This document shows, one piece after another, positions 26,566 to 35,303 of a DNA stretch of 64,000 nt. Within the stretch, counting starts at the first letter, position 1. Every line of letters begins with the position of its first letter. The translations under genes and the position numbers were made by a program. The stretch is taken from contig NZ_JACHLM010000001.1 in the NCBI RefSeq assembly GCF_014207965.1, positions 62,001 through 126,000 of the forward strand. Direction: 5' to 3'. Below the pieces are notes generated by a model that ran no database searches, had not been told where the DNA came from, and saw only the letters and a program-made list of their open reading frames with translations. Source of the stretch: Brevundimonas bullata. Lineage in GTDB: Bacteria > Pseudomonadota > Alphaproteobacteria > Caulobacterales > Caulobacteraceae.

Positions 26566-26629
26566 GCGGGTCCCCTCGGACGGTTGATCGGCAGAATTTG
26601 CCGCCTCCATGGTTAATATTCCGTGTTCC

Positions 26630-26644
26630 TAAACGCGGCGTTAA
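26630..26644. promoter_or_regulatory. Candidate CtrA box between flgB and fliO
   Basis: On the minus strand the site reads TTAACGCCGCGTTTA, TTAA-N7-TTAA with one mismatch. It is centred between divergent operons, 65 bp from the flgB GTG and 66 bp from the fliO ATG. It could serve both. The one-mismatch half (TTTA) is the same variant as at fliQ. Confidence 0.72.
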
Positions 26645-26709
26645 CCACGAGCGACGAAACGTGCGGGCGAAGCGGCGCGCCTGTGAGCGCTGTTGGGGCC
26701 TCGAACCGC

Positions 26710-26997
26710 ATGAATTTCCTCGACCTGTTCCGGGCGGTGTTCGGCCTGGCGATCACCCTGGGCCTGATCGGTCTGGCCGCATGGGCGGCGCGCCGCTATG
26801 CGCCCAAGATCCTGGCGAAGCTTCAGGCCGAGCGCGGCGCGCGGCGGTTGCAGGTGATCGAGACTCTGGTGCTGGATCCGGCGCGGCGTCTGGTGCTGGT
26901 GCGGGTCGACGCCGAGGAGCGGCTGATCCTGCTGGGCGAAGGTCGCGAACTGATCGAACCGCGCGGCCCTGTGATCGAATCGGGAGATGCGAAATGA
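26710..26997 (+). CDS. fliO: Flagellar biosynthetic protein FliO
   Basis: The 95-residue protein has one N-terminal membrane helix (LFRAVFGLAITLGLIGLAAW) and a small cytoplasmic domain with LQVIETLVLDPARRLVLVRV and ERLILLGEG, the FliO pattern. FliO helps assemble the FliP ring. I start at ATG 26710. Its TGA overlaps the ATG of fliP by 4 bp (ATGA). Confidence 0.9.
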   Translation: MNFLDLFRAVFGLAITLGLIGLAAWAARRYAPKILAKLQAERGARRLQVIETLVLDPARRLVLVRVDAEERLILLGEGRELIEPRGPVIESGDAK

Positions 26998-27809
26998 GCC
27001 GCCCCGCCCTCTTCGCCCTGCCCAACCGCGCCGAGTTGAAGCGTGCGGCCCTGCTGTCGCTGATCACCACCGCCCTGTGCCTGGTCTGGCCTCTGGGCGC
27101 GCTGGCTCAGGAGGTGGCGCAGAACGGGTCGGCCATCAATATCGACCTGGGGAGCGGCGCCGGCCTGACCCAGCGCGTGGTGCAACTGGTCGGCCTGATG
27201 ACCGTGCTGTCCCTGGCGCCCTCCATCGTCATCATGACCACCAGCTTCGTGCGGATCATCGTGGTGCTGAGCCTGCTGCGGACGGCCCTGGGCATGCAGC
27301 AGTCGCCGCCGAACGCCGTCCTGGTGTCGCTGGCGCTGTTTCTGAGCGCCATCGTCATGGCTCCAACCTGGCAGGATTCGTATGATTCGGGCATCCGCCC
27401 CCTGCTGGATCAGCAGATGGAGCTGCCCCAGGCCTTCGATGCGGCCTCGGAACCGGTGAAGACCTTCATGCTGGCCCAGGTGGATCAGGGCGACCTCGCC
27501 CTGTTCACTCGACTGTCAAAAATCACCCCTCCGACGGACGTGCAGGAACTGCCCCTGCGGGTGGTCACCCCGGCCTTCATGATCAGTGAGCTAAAGAAGG
27601 CCTTCACGATCGGATTTCTTCTTTTCGTTCCGTTCCTTGTGATCGATCTAGTGGTCGCCAGCGTGCTCATGTCCATGGGTATGATGATGCTGCCGCCGGT
27701 GGTCATTTCCCTGCCCTTCAAGCTGATCTTTTTTGTCCTGGTGGACGGCTGGCGACTGGTGGCCGGAAGCCTGGTCGAGAGCTTCCAGAGAGGCGCTGGC
27801 GGGGGATAA
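26994..27809 (+). CDS. fliP: Flagellar export apparatus protein FliP
   Basis: The 271-residue protein has a cleavable leader ending near GALAQ and the hallmark segments LAPSIVIMTTSFVRIIVVLS and LRTALGMQQSPPNAVLVSLA, followed by AFMISELKKAFTIGFLLFVPF and MGMMMLPPVVISLPFKLIFF. FliP forms the core of the export gate with FliQ and FliR. It overlaps fliO by ATGA. An open frame extends upstream to 26598 but is only shadow of fliO. Confidence 0.96.
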   Translation: MSRPALFALPNRAELKRAALLSLITTALCLVWPLGALAQEVAQNGSAINIDLGSGAGLTQRVVQLVGLMTVLSLAPSIVIMTTSFVRIIVVLSLLRTALGMQQSPPNAVLVSLALFLSAIVMAPTWQDSYDSGIRPLLDQQMELPQAFDAASEPVKTFMLAQVDQGDLALFTRLSKITPPTDVQELPLRVVTPAFMISELKKAFTIGFLLFVPFLVIDLVVASVLMSMGMMMLPPVVISLPFKLIFFVLVDGWRLVAGSLVESFQRGAGGG

Positions 27810-27924
27810 GTCCCCGGCCTCAGGGGCTTTGAAGCTCAGCCGGGCTTGCCAAGCCTACACAAACGCGTGTTGATCCACGGGTCTTCGTTCGGGAATCGAA
27901 CGACCACCTTCTGGGAAAACCCTT

Positions 27925-28203
27925 ATGACCACTCAAGCCGAACTGATCGCCGCCGTCGCCAAAGACGCAGGTGTCTCGCAGGCCGACGCCACCCGCGTCC
28001 TCGACGCGATCGTCAAGAACATCCACAAGAGCCTGGTTTCGGGTTCGGACGTCCGCATCTCGAACCTGGGCGTGTTCGACACCGCCGAGCGCGCCGAGCG
28101 TGAAGGCCGCAACCCGGCGACGGGCGCGACCATCAAGATCGCTGCTTCGAAGGCTGTGCGCTTCCGCGTGTCCAAGCCCCTGAAGGACGCCGTCAACGGC
28201 TAA
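27925..28203 (+). CDS. hup: HU-family DNA-binding protein
   Basis: The 92-residue protein has the HU opening MTTQAELIAAVAKDAGVSQADA, the beta-arm region VRISNLGVFDTAERAEREGR, and the DNA-contacting RNPATG, ending VRFRVSKPLKDAVNG. It bends and compacts DNA. The leader before it holds a hairpin TCGTTCG/CGAACGA at 27885-27903 close to the start codon, which could affect translation. A perfect palindromic terminator follows. Confidence 0.94.
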   Translation: MTTQAELIAAVAKDAGVSQADATRVLDAIVKNIHKSLVSGSDVRISNLGVFDTAERAEREGRNPATGATIKIAASKAVRFRVSKPLKDAVNG

Positions 28204-28209
28204 GCCTTC

Positions 28210-28227
28210 GGACCCCCGCGGGGGTCC
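28210..28227. terminator. Perfect 18-bp palindrome after the HU gene
   Basis: GGACCCCCGCGGGGGTCC is a perfect palindrome 7 bp past the HU stop and 30 bp before the end of the converging TPR gene. The GC stem is strong but no T-run follows on either strand, so it may act as a shared, partial terminator. Confidence 0.65.
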
Positions 28228-28256
28228 GGGCGCCTCTCATCGCAGAGGCAAGGCCA

Positions 28257-31154
28257 TTAGGCGGCTGCGGGTCTCGCAGCCGCCGCCGGCTGATTTCGGG
28301 CGGGGGTCGCAGGGCGGTCTCCGCCCGTTTTCTGTCTGAACTCAGCCTTCGTCGCCGCGATCCAGCCGGCGTAGGTGTCGGCCCCGGCGCTGAGGGTGGC
28401 GAAGTCCTGCGGACGGCCCGAGCCATCGGCCCCGTCCAGCCCGGCCAGGGCGATACGAATGGCTCCAGCCGAACGGGCCTTGTCAGCAAAGCCTGAATAG
28501 TTGCGCGACAACCGGTTCAACCCGCCCGCGTCGCGCGCCAGCGAATAGCCGACCCCGGCGCGGATCAGCCGGTTCTCCTCGTCCGCCGTCAGCGGAATGA
28601 CCGCGTCCTTGTAACGATCGCCCAGACGCTGTTCGTAGAGGGCGGCGGCCGGCCCCCACTGCTGCTGCTTCCAGAAGATCTCGGCGCGCACGTCGCGACC
28701 GGCGGGCGAGGCGTCCTTGCCCAGGACCTCGAGCGCATGGTCGTAACGACCCAGCTCCATCAGGGCGCGGGCCTCGAGCGCCCGGCGCTCGATGTTCATG
28801 GCGGTGGGCAGAAGCGTGGTGCGCGACGACCACAGGGCTTGCAGCGCCTGTTCCGGCTGGCGGTTCATCAGATAGACGGCGGCCAGATTGGTCGAGACCT
28901 GGGCCTTGGCCACGCCGTCCAGACGGTTGTCGGCCTGATACTTCAGCAGCTCCGCCGCCTGATCCAGCAGGTCGACGTCGATCAGACGCCGGGCCAGGCG
29001 GCGCACCATCTCGTCGCCGTCGGCGCCGACCGGGGTCAGTTCGCGGAAGTCAAAGAAGAGGGCCAGGGCCTGCACCGGCTGCAAGCCGTCGGCGGCGCCG
29101 TCGAGGAAGAGGGCGCGGAAGGCGTTGTCCAGATCGGACTGCAGCTTGTCGCCGCCGGGCAGGACCACGATCTTGCGGCCCGCCGCCTTCAGCGTCGTCA
29201 GGGCCTCGCGATAGCGGCCCTGCGACAGGTAGAGCTCGCCCAGGCTGCGGATCACGGCCAGTTCGGTACCGTCGCCGCGCCAGCGCCACTTGAGGGCTTC
29301 CAGCTGGGCCGCCGCCGCATCGGGCTTTATCGTCCCCTTGGCCATCTCCAGACGCACCACGCCGAGGCGAGCGGGCGTGGAAATCCCGTCCAGCGGCGCG
29401 CGGGCCACGGCCTTGTAAACGGCCAGAGCCTGGGCCGGTTTCTGCTCCAGCTCGAACAGTCGGGCCTGGACCAGACGGGCGGTCAGCTGGTCCGCCGCCG
29501 AGACGCCCGGCTGACTGAAGACATAGGCCAGCAGTTCAGTCGCAGCGGCCAGGTCGCCGGTCTCGACGGCGGCCAGGGCATGGGCCGTGCCGAAGCGGGC
29601 GCGCCATTCGGGGGTGAAGTTGTCGACCACGCCGGACCCGGCGGCGAAGGCCTGACGCGCCGTGGTCCAGTCGCTGCGCTGGGCGGCGATATAGCCCTGC
29701 CAGACGCGGGTCGAGGGATCGCCCGCCAGGGCCCCGGCGGAAAAATCGGCCTCGGCCTCGGCGTAGCGACCGATGGCGGCGCGGGCGGCGCCGCGCAGGC
29801 CGCGCACCTCGGCCACGCCCTGCATGGCCGGGGTCTGCTTGACCAGGGCGTTCAGCACGCCGATGGCCTCATAGCCCAGGCCCTGCCCGACCAGGAAGCG
29901 GGCGTAGGCCATGCGGGCCTCGATGGGGGCGCGCGGGTCGTCGGCGGCGCGGCCGCTTTCCAGCTCGGCGGCGGTCTGGAGGATGCGGTGGCGGTTGCTG
30001 AAGCTGTCGCCGCCCAGATCGGCCCAGTCGGCGATGATCAGGGCCGGGCGGACGGCGGCGCGCGGGGCGTGGACCTCCTGCGCGGCGGCTTCCAGCCCCA
30101 CGGTCGGCGGGGACAGGCGCAGGCCCTTGGGCCGCGACAGGGTGACGATGTCGCCCTCGGCCTTGACCGTCAGGTCATCGGTGGGGGTCTCGACCGCCAG
30201 GCCGTGGGCGGTGGGCAGCAGAGCCAGATCGACGGTGCGGCGGCCCCGCGCCATGCCCTTGCCGGGCGCCAGAGCGGTGACGGCGGCGAAACGGTCGCCG
30301 ACCATGGGATCGGTCAGCCAGACGGTCTTGGTCGCCCCGGCCATGCGCGCGGTCAGGGCCGTCTGGACGCTGTCGTCGCGGCCGATCTCGACGCCAGTCA
30401 CGCTGGGCGCCGTTCCGCCCAGGGTGACGATCCACGACGCCCCGTCGGCGCGGGCGGACACCGTCTGGCCCTCGGCGGCCGGAATGCGGATGGCGGTGAA
30501 GTCGGGCCCGGCGGCCCAGCGCGCCTTGGCCGCGTCGCCGGCCTTGGCGGCGGCGGGCATGTTCATGCGGGCGGCGGCGTCGAACACCACCCAGACGGCG
30601 TCGCCGCGCCGGAAGACGGCGGCCCCGACCGGCGCGGCCCAGGCGAAGGTCAGGCGGGTCGTCGCGTCCTTGACCTCGGCGGCGACAGGCACAGCCCCGC
30701 CGGCGGGCACAACCGAGGGTCTGGCGCCTTCCGGCACGGCGCCGGGGGCATAGAGGTTGAGCCAGACCGCGCCGTCGGCGGCGCCGGAACGGACCCCCGC
30801 CCCCTCGGCCAGGGTCAGGACCAGTTCGGTCGCGCCCTGCACCGAACGGGTCTCGACCTTCTCGACCCCCTTAGGTGGATCGACCTTGAGGCGACTGACG
30901 TCCGGGGCGGCGGTCGTGCCGATGCGGATGATGACGGCGCGGCCGTCCTGGCGCACCCGCGCCCGCGAGCCCACGGCCCCGGCGAATTCGATCTTGGTGA
31001 AGCCGGTGTTGGCGCCGACGCGGATATCGACCGGGCCGCTGCTGGCGGCGGCGCCCTCAGCGTGCGGGGCCAGGGGCGCGAACACGACGACGCCCGCCGC
31101 GGCGGCGGCCACGGTCGATTTCAGAACGCGCTTGCTGACGCTGGCCCCGGACAT
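28257..31154 (-). CDS. Large secreted TPR-containing protein of unknown function
   Basis: The chosen 965-residue product starts MSGASVSKRVLKSTVAAAAA, a signal-peptide-like leader ending near HAEGA. Residues to about 400 are beta-rich, with AMIN-like repeats (VDIRVGANTGFTKIEFAG, VWLNLYAPG). The rest is a long tetratricopeptide-like array (GYIAAQRSDWTTARQAFAAG, LGELYLSQGRYREALTTLKA, AVYLMNRQPEQALQAL). It ends in an Ala/Pro-rich tail. It is probably an envelope protein. I start at ATG 31154 because a CtrA-like box lies just upstream; the open frame continues to 31310 without homology. The role could be in flagellum, pilus or polarity, but this is not shown. Confidence 0.75.
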   Translation of the reverse strand: MSGASVSKRVLKSTVAAAAAGVVVFAPLAPHAEGAAASSGPVDIRVGANTGFTKIEFAGAVGSRARVRQDGRAVIIRIGTTAAPDVSRLKVDPPKGVEKVETRSVQGATELVLTLAEGAGVRSGAADGAVWLNLYAPGAVPEGARPSVVPAGGAVPVAAEVKDATTRLTFAWAAPVGAAVFRRGDAVWVVFDAAARMNMPAAAKAGDAAKARWAAGPDFTAIRIPAAEGQTVSARADGASWIVTLGGTAPSVTGVEIGRDDSVQTALTARMAGATKTVWLTDPMVGDRFAAVTALAPGKGMARGRRTVDLALLPTAHGLAVETPTDDLTVKAEGDIVTLSRPKGLRLSPPTVGLEAAAQEVHAPRAAVRPALIIADWADLGGDSFSNRHRILQTAAELESGRAADDPRAPIEARMAYARFLVGQGLGYEAIGVLNALVKQTPAMQGVAEVRGLRGAARAAIGRYAEAEADFSAGALAGDPSTRVWQGYIAAQRSDWTTARQAFAAGSGVVDNFTPEWRARFGTAHALAAVETGDLAAATELLAYVFSQPGVSAADQLTARLVQARLFELEQKPAQALAVYKAVARAPLDGISTPARLGVVRLEMAKGTIKPDAAAAQLEALKWRWRGDGTELAVIRSLGELYLSQGRYREALTTLKAAGRKIVVLPGGDKLQSDLDNAFRALFLDGAADGLQPVQALALFFDFRELTPVGADGDEMVRRLARRLIDVDLLDQAAELLKYQADNRLDGVAKAQVSTNLAAVYLMNRQPEQALQALWSSRTTLLPTAMNIERRALEARALMELGRYDHALEVLGKDASPAGRDVRAEIFWKQQQWGPAAALYEQRLGDRYKDAVIPLTADEENRLIRAGVGYSLARDAGGLNRLSRNYSGFADKARSAGAIRIALAGLDGADGSGRPQDFATLSAGADTYAGWIAATKAEFRQKTGGDRPATPARNQPAAAARPAAA

Positions 31155-31191
31155 ACGCGCGCACCCTCGCGCGAAAGGGCTTTCATCGCGG

Positions 31192-31206
31192 TTAACGCCA
31201 GTTAAA
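31192..31206. promoter_or_regulatory. Candidate CtrA box upstream of the large TPR gene
   Basis: On the minus strand the site reads TTTAACTGGCGTTAA, TTAA-N7-TTAA with one mismatch. It lies 38-52 bp before the TPR gene start, a good place for an activator overlapping -35. The divergent DUF983 gene begins 132 bp away. Confidence 0.65.
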
Positions 31207-31337
31207 GCGCCGCCTGACGTCATGGTCCCACAGCCTCGCCGCGCAGGTAGGACAAAACACCCGCTTGCAGCGCGCGCGCGAAAGGCCGACATCGGCAGTG
31301 TCGACGTCATGTCACGCCGTTTTTCAGGTGCTCCTTC

Positions 31338-31790
31338 GTGTCAGACCCCGCCTATCCGCCCATCAGCCCGCTGAAGACCGGCATCCGCTGCCGCTGCCCG
31401 CGCTGCGGCGTCGGCCCGCTGTTCCAAGGCTATCTGACCATCCGCAAGGAGTGCTCGAACTGCGGTCTGGACTACGGCTTCGCCGATCCGGCGGACGGCC
31501 CGGCCTTCTTCGTCATGTCGGCGGTGGGCATCGTCGGCATGATCGGTTTCATGATCTTCGAGTTCAACGTCCACCCGCCGGTCTGGGTGCATTTCGTCGT
31601 CACCCTGCCGATCCTGGCGCTGATGTGCCTGGGCGTGCTGCGGCCCTTCAAGGGCTGGATGGTGTCCGAACAGTATTTCCACAAGGCCGAGGAAGCCGTC
31701 TTCTCCAGCGTCGGCAAGCACGGCGAGGGCTATGGCTGGCGCGGCCAGGCCGAACGCGCCGCCAAGGACGAGGCGCGCGAGAAGATCTGA
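31338..31790 (+). CDS. DUF983 small membrane protein with zinc-ribbon cysteines
   Basis: The 150-residue protein has a CRCPRCG and CSNCG pair of Cys-x2-Cys motifs near the N-terminus, then two membrane helices (VMSAVGIVGMIGFMIF; VHFVVTLPILALMCLGVL). The family is widespread in alphaproteobacteria and of unknown function. The C-terminal tail is charged. The gene is divergent from the TPR gene and converges on the TonB-dependent receptor gene. Confidence 0.85.
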   Translation: MSDPAYPPISPLKTGIRCRCPRCGVGPLFQGYLTIRKECSNCGLDYGFADPADGPAFFVMSAVGIVGMIGFMIFEFNVHPPVWVHFVVTLPILALMCLGVLRPFKGWMVSEQYFHKAEEAVFSSVGKHGEGYGWRGQAERAAKDEAREKI

Positions 31791-31793
31791 GAC

Positions 31794-31943
31794 CCTTCTC
31801 CCCTCGAGGGAGAAGGTGGCAGGCGGAGCCTGACGGATGAGGGGTGCGAGGAAATTCGCACATGGCCTCATGTCAAAACGCTCCGCCCCAACCCCTCATC
31901 CGAGCGCCTCCGGCGCCCACCTTCTCCCGCAAGGGGAGAAGGA
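31794..31943. repeat. Paired-arm palindromic element, family A
   Basis: Left arm: CTTCTCCCCTCGAGGGAGAAG hairpin, GTGGC, CAGGCGGAGCCTG hairpin, GGATGAGGGGTG. Right arm, inverted: CTTCTCCCCTTGCGGGAGAAG, GTGG, GCGCCGGAGGCGC hairpin, GGATGAGGGGT. It lies between converging DUF983 and TonB-dependent receptor genes. Confidence 0.85.
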
Positions 31944-31949
31944 AGATAT

Positions 31950-34325
31950 CTAGCGCACCACCCGCAGCGTCACCCCTACCGTGCGCGGGGCGCCGAGGAA
32001 GGCGCCGAGGGTGCCGGACTGGAAGGGCGCGCCGAAGGCGACCTGGCGGTAGTCCTGATCGAACAGGTTGCGGCCCCACAGCTCGACGCTCCACGCCTCG
32101 TCTTTGGCCAAAGCCACACGGCCGTCCACTAGCCAGAACCCCGGCTGGCTCTTGGCCGGGTCGAGGTCCGAGCCGGTGTTGTATTCCGACGAATACTTGG
32201 CCGCCAGCGTGACGCGGCCGGTCAGGCCCGCCCCCACCGGACGCTCATAGGTCCCGGCCAGCGAGCCGCTCCACAGCGGCGCAAAGGCCAGGCGACGCCC
32301 CGCCAGCAGGGGCAGGCCGGCGATCGGGTCGTGGCCGTATTCGGTCTGGGCGTAGGTCAGGCCGCCCTGCAAGGACAGGCCCTCGACCGGCGTCAGCACG
32401 AAGTCCGCCTCGACGCCCTTGGCCCGGACCTGCGGGATCGAGCGCACCAGGAAGGTCGTGCCGAGGAAGGTGTTGAGCTGGAAATCGTCATAGGTCTGGC
32501 GGAAGGCGGCGGCGCCGACCAGCAGGCGACGGTCCAGCAGCACGCTCTTGACGCCCGCCTCGAGTGCGTCGGCGGTTTCGGCCCCGAAGGCGCGCGAGGC
32601 GTCGGGGACCAGATTGGTCTGGCCTCGGTCCAGATTGAAGCCGCCGTTCTTGCGACCGCGCGACCAGCCGGCGTAGAGGCGCGTTGCCTCGGTCGCCTTG
32701 AACTCGGCGCGGGCCAGGCCGGTCCAGGCCTCGTCCTTGACCGTCTCGGACGAGGTCAGGCCGTTGAAGGCCGGGTTCGACCAGGGCAGGCACAGGGTGG
32801 CGTTGGTCACGCCCTTGGCCAGGGCGGCGGCGCAGGCGCGACCGCCGTCGGTGTTGGAATAGGCCGCGCTCATGTCCTTGGTCTCATGCGTGCGGCGCAG
32901 GCCCCCGGTAAGGGTCAGGCGGTCGGTCACAGCGTAGGAGACCTGGCCGAACAGGGCCGCCGACTGCGCCGTCTGCCAGTAGCGGTCGCGCTGGCCCTGG
33001 CCCTCGACGAAGCTCTGGCCCACGGCCAGGCCGGTCAGGGTCGAGACATGGGCCGGATCACCCAGCGGATTGGCGGTCGAGCGCGACAGCAGGCGGCTGA
33101 CATAGGCTTCGTAGTCGGCGCCGTAGAAGAGGCTGTCGCGACGGGTCAGCTTCTCGTCCGAGAGGAACAGCCCCGCTGACCAGTCCAGACGCCCGCGCTG
33201 ACCCGACAGGCGGACCTCCTGCGTCAGGGTGCGGAAGCGGTTGGACCAGCTGCCGTCGTCGGGGCGATAGGCCAGATCGGCCGAGGTGAAGTCCCAGTCC
33301 TGACTGATGACGCCGCGCCAGTCGCGCACCGCCGTGGTCGAATCCAGCTGCGCCCAGCCGAGGTCGGCGCTCAGGTGCAGGGCCAGGCCCCGGTCGCGGA
33401 TGCGGGTGTTGGTGTCGCGGTTCGACCAGGCGACGCGGTCCCAGGGCCTGGGCGTCGCCGCCACGCCGCCGTCGGGCGCGAAGGTGGCCAGAAGCGGCGC
33501 GGTGCCGCCGGTCACAAGCTGCACGCCGACGCAGCAGCGCTCGTCCCGCTCGGTCCAGTCGGCGGTCAGGCGGGCGGTCAGGTCGGGCGTGGCGCGCCAC
33601 AGCAGCTGGCCGCGCACGGTGTCGTAGTGCTCGTTCTGATCATCGGTTTCGCTGCGCGGACCGTCGCCCGTCCTGACGTCATAGAGGCCGTCGCGACGAC
33701 GCGCGGCCACATAGAGCCGCCCGGCCAGAACCTCGTCCACGAGGGGGCCGGTCAGCGAGACCGAGCCGCCTGTGGTTCCGTAGTCGCCAAAGGTCGCCTC
33801 GCCCGCCAGACGCGGCGTGAACGACGGCGCCGCAGTCACGACGTTGATGACGCCGGCCGAGGTGTTCTTGCCGAACAGGGTCGCCTGCGGGCCTTTCAGC
33901 ACCTCGATGCGCTCGACCTCGCCGAGGTCGCCCAGGGCCACGCCGTTGCGCGGGCGATAGACGCCGTCGATCATGACGCCGACCGAGCTTTCCAGCCCCG
34001 GATTGTCGCCCACCGTGCCGACCCCGCGAATGCGGGCCGTGGTGAAGGTCTGGTTCGAGGTCGAGACGACGATCAGACCCGGCGTCAGGATCTGCAGGTC
34101 CTTGATGTCGCGCACGCCGACGTCGTTCAGCAGGGGCTGGGCCGTCACCGTCAGCGACAGGGGCGTCGACGCCAGCGCGGCCTCGCGCCGCTGGGCCGTC
34201 ACCACGATCTCGGACACCTGGGTCGGGCCTTCCGGCGCGACGCCCTCTGCCCAGGCAGGCCCCGCGAACACGAGCAGGGGCAAGGCGACGGACGCGAGTT
34301 GCGCGGCGCGGAAGGGGATCGTCAT
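31950..34325 (-). CDS. TonB-dependent outer-membrane receptor
   Basis: The 791-residue protein has a signal peptide ending near GPAWA, a TonB-box-like SEIVVTAQRRE, a plug domain (IRGVGTVGDNPGLESSVGVM, IEVLKGPQATLFGKNTSAG) and a beta-barrel ending in the aromatic-type C-terminus APRTVGVTLRVVR. These receptors import siderophores, vitamins or sugars using proton-motive force through TonB. The ligand is unknown; the catecholate-like layout does not decide it. I start at ATG 34325 for the leader. A small gene of unknown function lies upstream. Confidence 0.93.
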   Translation of the reverse strand: MTIPFRAAQLASVALPLLVFAGPAWAEGVAPEGPTQVSEIVVTAQRREAALASTPLSLTVTAQPLLNDVGVRDIKDLQILTPGLIVVSTSNQTFTTARIRGVGTVGDNPGLESSVGVMIDGVYRPRNGVALGDLGEVERIEVLKGPQATLFGKNTSAGVINVVTAAPSFTPRLAGEATFGDYGTTGGSVSLTGPLVDEVLAGRLYVAARRRDGLYDVRTGDGPRSETDDQNEHYDTVRGQLLWRATPDLTARLTADWTERDERCCVGVQLVTGGTAPLLATFAPDGGVAATPRPWDRVAWSNRDTNTRIRDRGLALHLSADLGWAQLDSTTAVRDWRGVISQDWDFTSADLAYRPDDGSWSNRFRTLTQEVRLSGQRGRLDWSAGLFLSDEKLTRRDSLFYGADYEAYVSRLLSRSTANPLGDPAHVSTLTGLAVGQSFVEGQGQRDRYWQTAQSAALFGQVSYAVTDRLTLTGGLRRTHETKDMSAAYSNTDGGRACAAALAKGVTNATLCLPWSNPAFNGLTSSETVKDEAWTGLARAEFKATEATRLYAGWSRGRKNGGFNLDRGQTNLVPDASRAFGAETADALEAGVKSVLLDRRLLVGAAAFRQTYDDFQLNTFLGTTFLVRSIPQVRAKGVEADFVLTPVEGLSLQGGLTYAQTEYGHDPIAGLPLLAGRRLAFAPLWSGSLAGTYERPVGAGLTGRVTLAAKYSSEYNTGSDLDPAKSQPGFWLVDGRVALAKDEAWSVELWGRNLFDQDYRQVAFGAPFQSGTLGAFLGAPRTVGVTLRVVR

Positions 34326-34443
34326 CGGGGAGGTGAACCGCTTGGAGCGCGACGGCCACGGCCGGATCGCGGACAGAGGCCGCGCTCTAGCAGTCAGGCC
34401 GGCGGGTTGAAAGCCTCGCCTTGCGTCAGCAGAGGATGACTTT

Positions 34444-34773
34444 TCAGGCCCGCCCAGCCACCGGCCCGGAGGCGCAAGGGGCAAAGCTGACGTCCACCCG
34501 GCTGCGATGACGGCTCAAGTCGTTTCGCACCGCGCCGCCCACCCTGCACAGGGCGGCGAGATCGCCGTCCACGCCCGCTTCATGCACCGTAATCAAATCG
34601 AGCAGCCGTTCGGCCTCAGCCAGAGAACTCGGCTTCTGCTCCAGCAGCCAGCCCTCAAGCGCATCCAGGTCCACCGCCAGCCCGCCCGCGCGAACTGCGC
34701 CTTCGACCTTGCGTCTATTCCACTGAAGCAGCAGCGCGCGCGCCGCGTCCATGGTCCATGCTTGAGCCATCAC
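34444..34773 (-). CDS. Small protein overlapping the upstream membrane-protein gene
   Basis: The frame gives 109 residues, helical in the first two thirds (MDAARALLLQWNRRKVEGAV; LEGWLLEQKPSSLAEAERLL) with three cysteines in the tail. GGGAGGG stands before the start codon pair GTG-ATG at 34773/34770. Its first 59 bp overlap the 3' end of the membrane-protein gene in another frame. I recognise no family. The ribosome site and operon position favour a real gene. Confidence 0.5.
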   Translation of the reverse strand: MMAQAWTMDAARALLLQWNRRKVEGAVRAGGLAVDLDALEGWLLEQKPSSLAEAERLLDLITVHEAGVDGDLAALCRVGGAVRNDLSRHRSRVDVSFAPCASGPVAGRA

Positions 34774-35191
34774 GACCCTCCCGGGCGAAGCGCCGGGCGG
34801 CCGAGGCCTCCCAGACGCCGACGAAGACGCAGAGGCTGTCGAGCAGCCACACGCCCCAGTTCACGGTGATCACGGCCCATTGCAGCCGCTCCCAGGCGAA
34901 GAAGGGGGCCAAATGGGCGATCACGGCGATCAGTTGAAACCCCGTCAGGGCGACGATCCACCACCGTTCGCCGCGCTCCGCCAAGGCCCAGAGCGTGAAG
35001 AACAACAGCACGTCCAGCACCGCCACCCAGCCGAACAGACCGGGCACGTTCAGCAACTGCAGCACCCCGGTCATCGCCACTACGGCGACCAGCGCCAGGG
35101 TGGCGGCGCGATCGATCCATTCCCCGCGCCAGAGGATCAACCCCAGCCCGAGCAGGTTGGCGCACAGCATGACGATATGAAAGGGATGCAC
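34715..35191 (-). CDS. Four-helix membrane protein of unknown function
   Basis: The 158-residue protein has four clear hydrophobic helices (IVMLCANLLGLGLIL; TLALVAVVAMTGVLQLLNV; WVAVLDVLLFFTLWAL; IVALTGFQLIAVIAHLAPFF) plus a last WAVITVNWGVWLLDSLCVF and a basic tail. It lies between a membrane-anchored LuxR-type regulator and a small protein on the same strand. No family is recognised. It could be the partner or target of the regulator. Confidence 0.6.
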   Translation of the reverse strand: MHPFHIVMLCANLLGLGLILWRGEWIDRAATLALVAVVAMTGVLQLLNVPGLFGWVAVLDVLLFFTLWALAERGERWWIVALTGFQLIAVIAHLAPFFAWERLQWAVITVNWGVWLLDSLCVFVGVWEASAARRFAREGRDGSSMDHGRGARAAASVE

Positions 35192-35303
35192 CGTGTGTCG
35201 TCAGCCCGTGCACGGCCCGCACCCGCTGCTTGCGGATACAGGGGCCCGCACCGGGCGCCTCTGTTTTAAACCTGGCATCGCCGACGAGCCTCCTGAGTGA
35301 CGA

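Noticed and set aside
28737..31205. An 822-codon plus-strand open frame antisense to the TPR protein
   Set aside because: The same codon-bias effect in GC-rich DNA; no ribosome site or recognisable domain.
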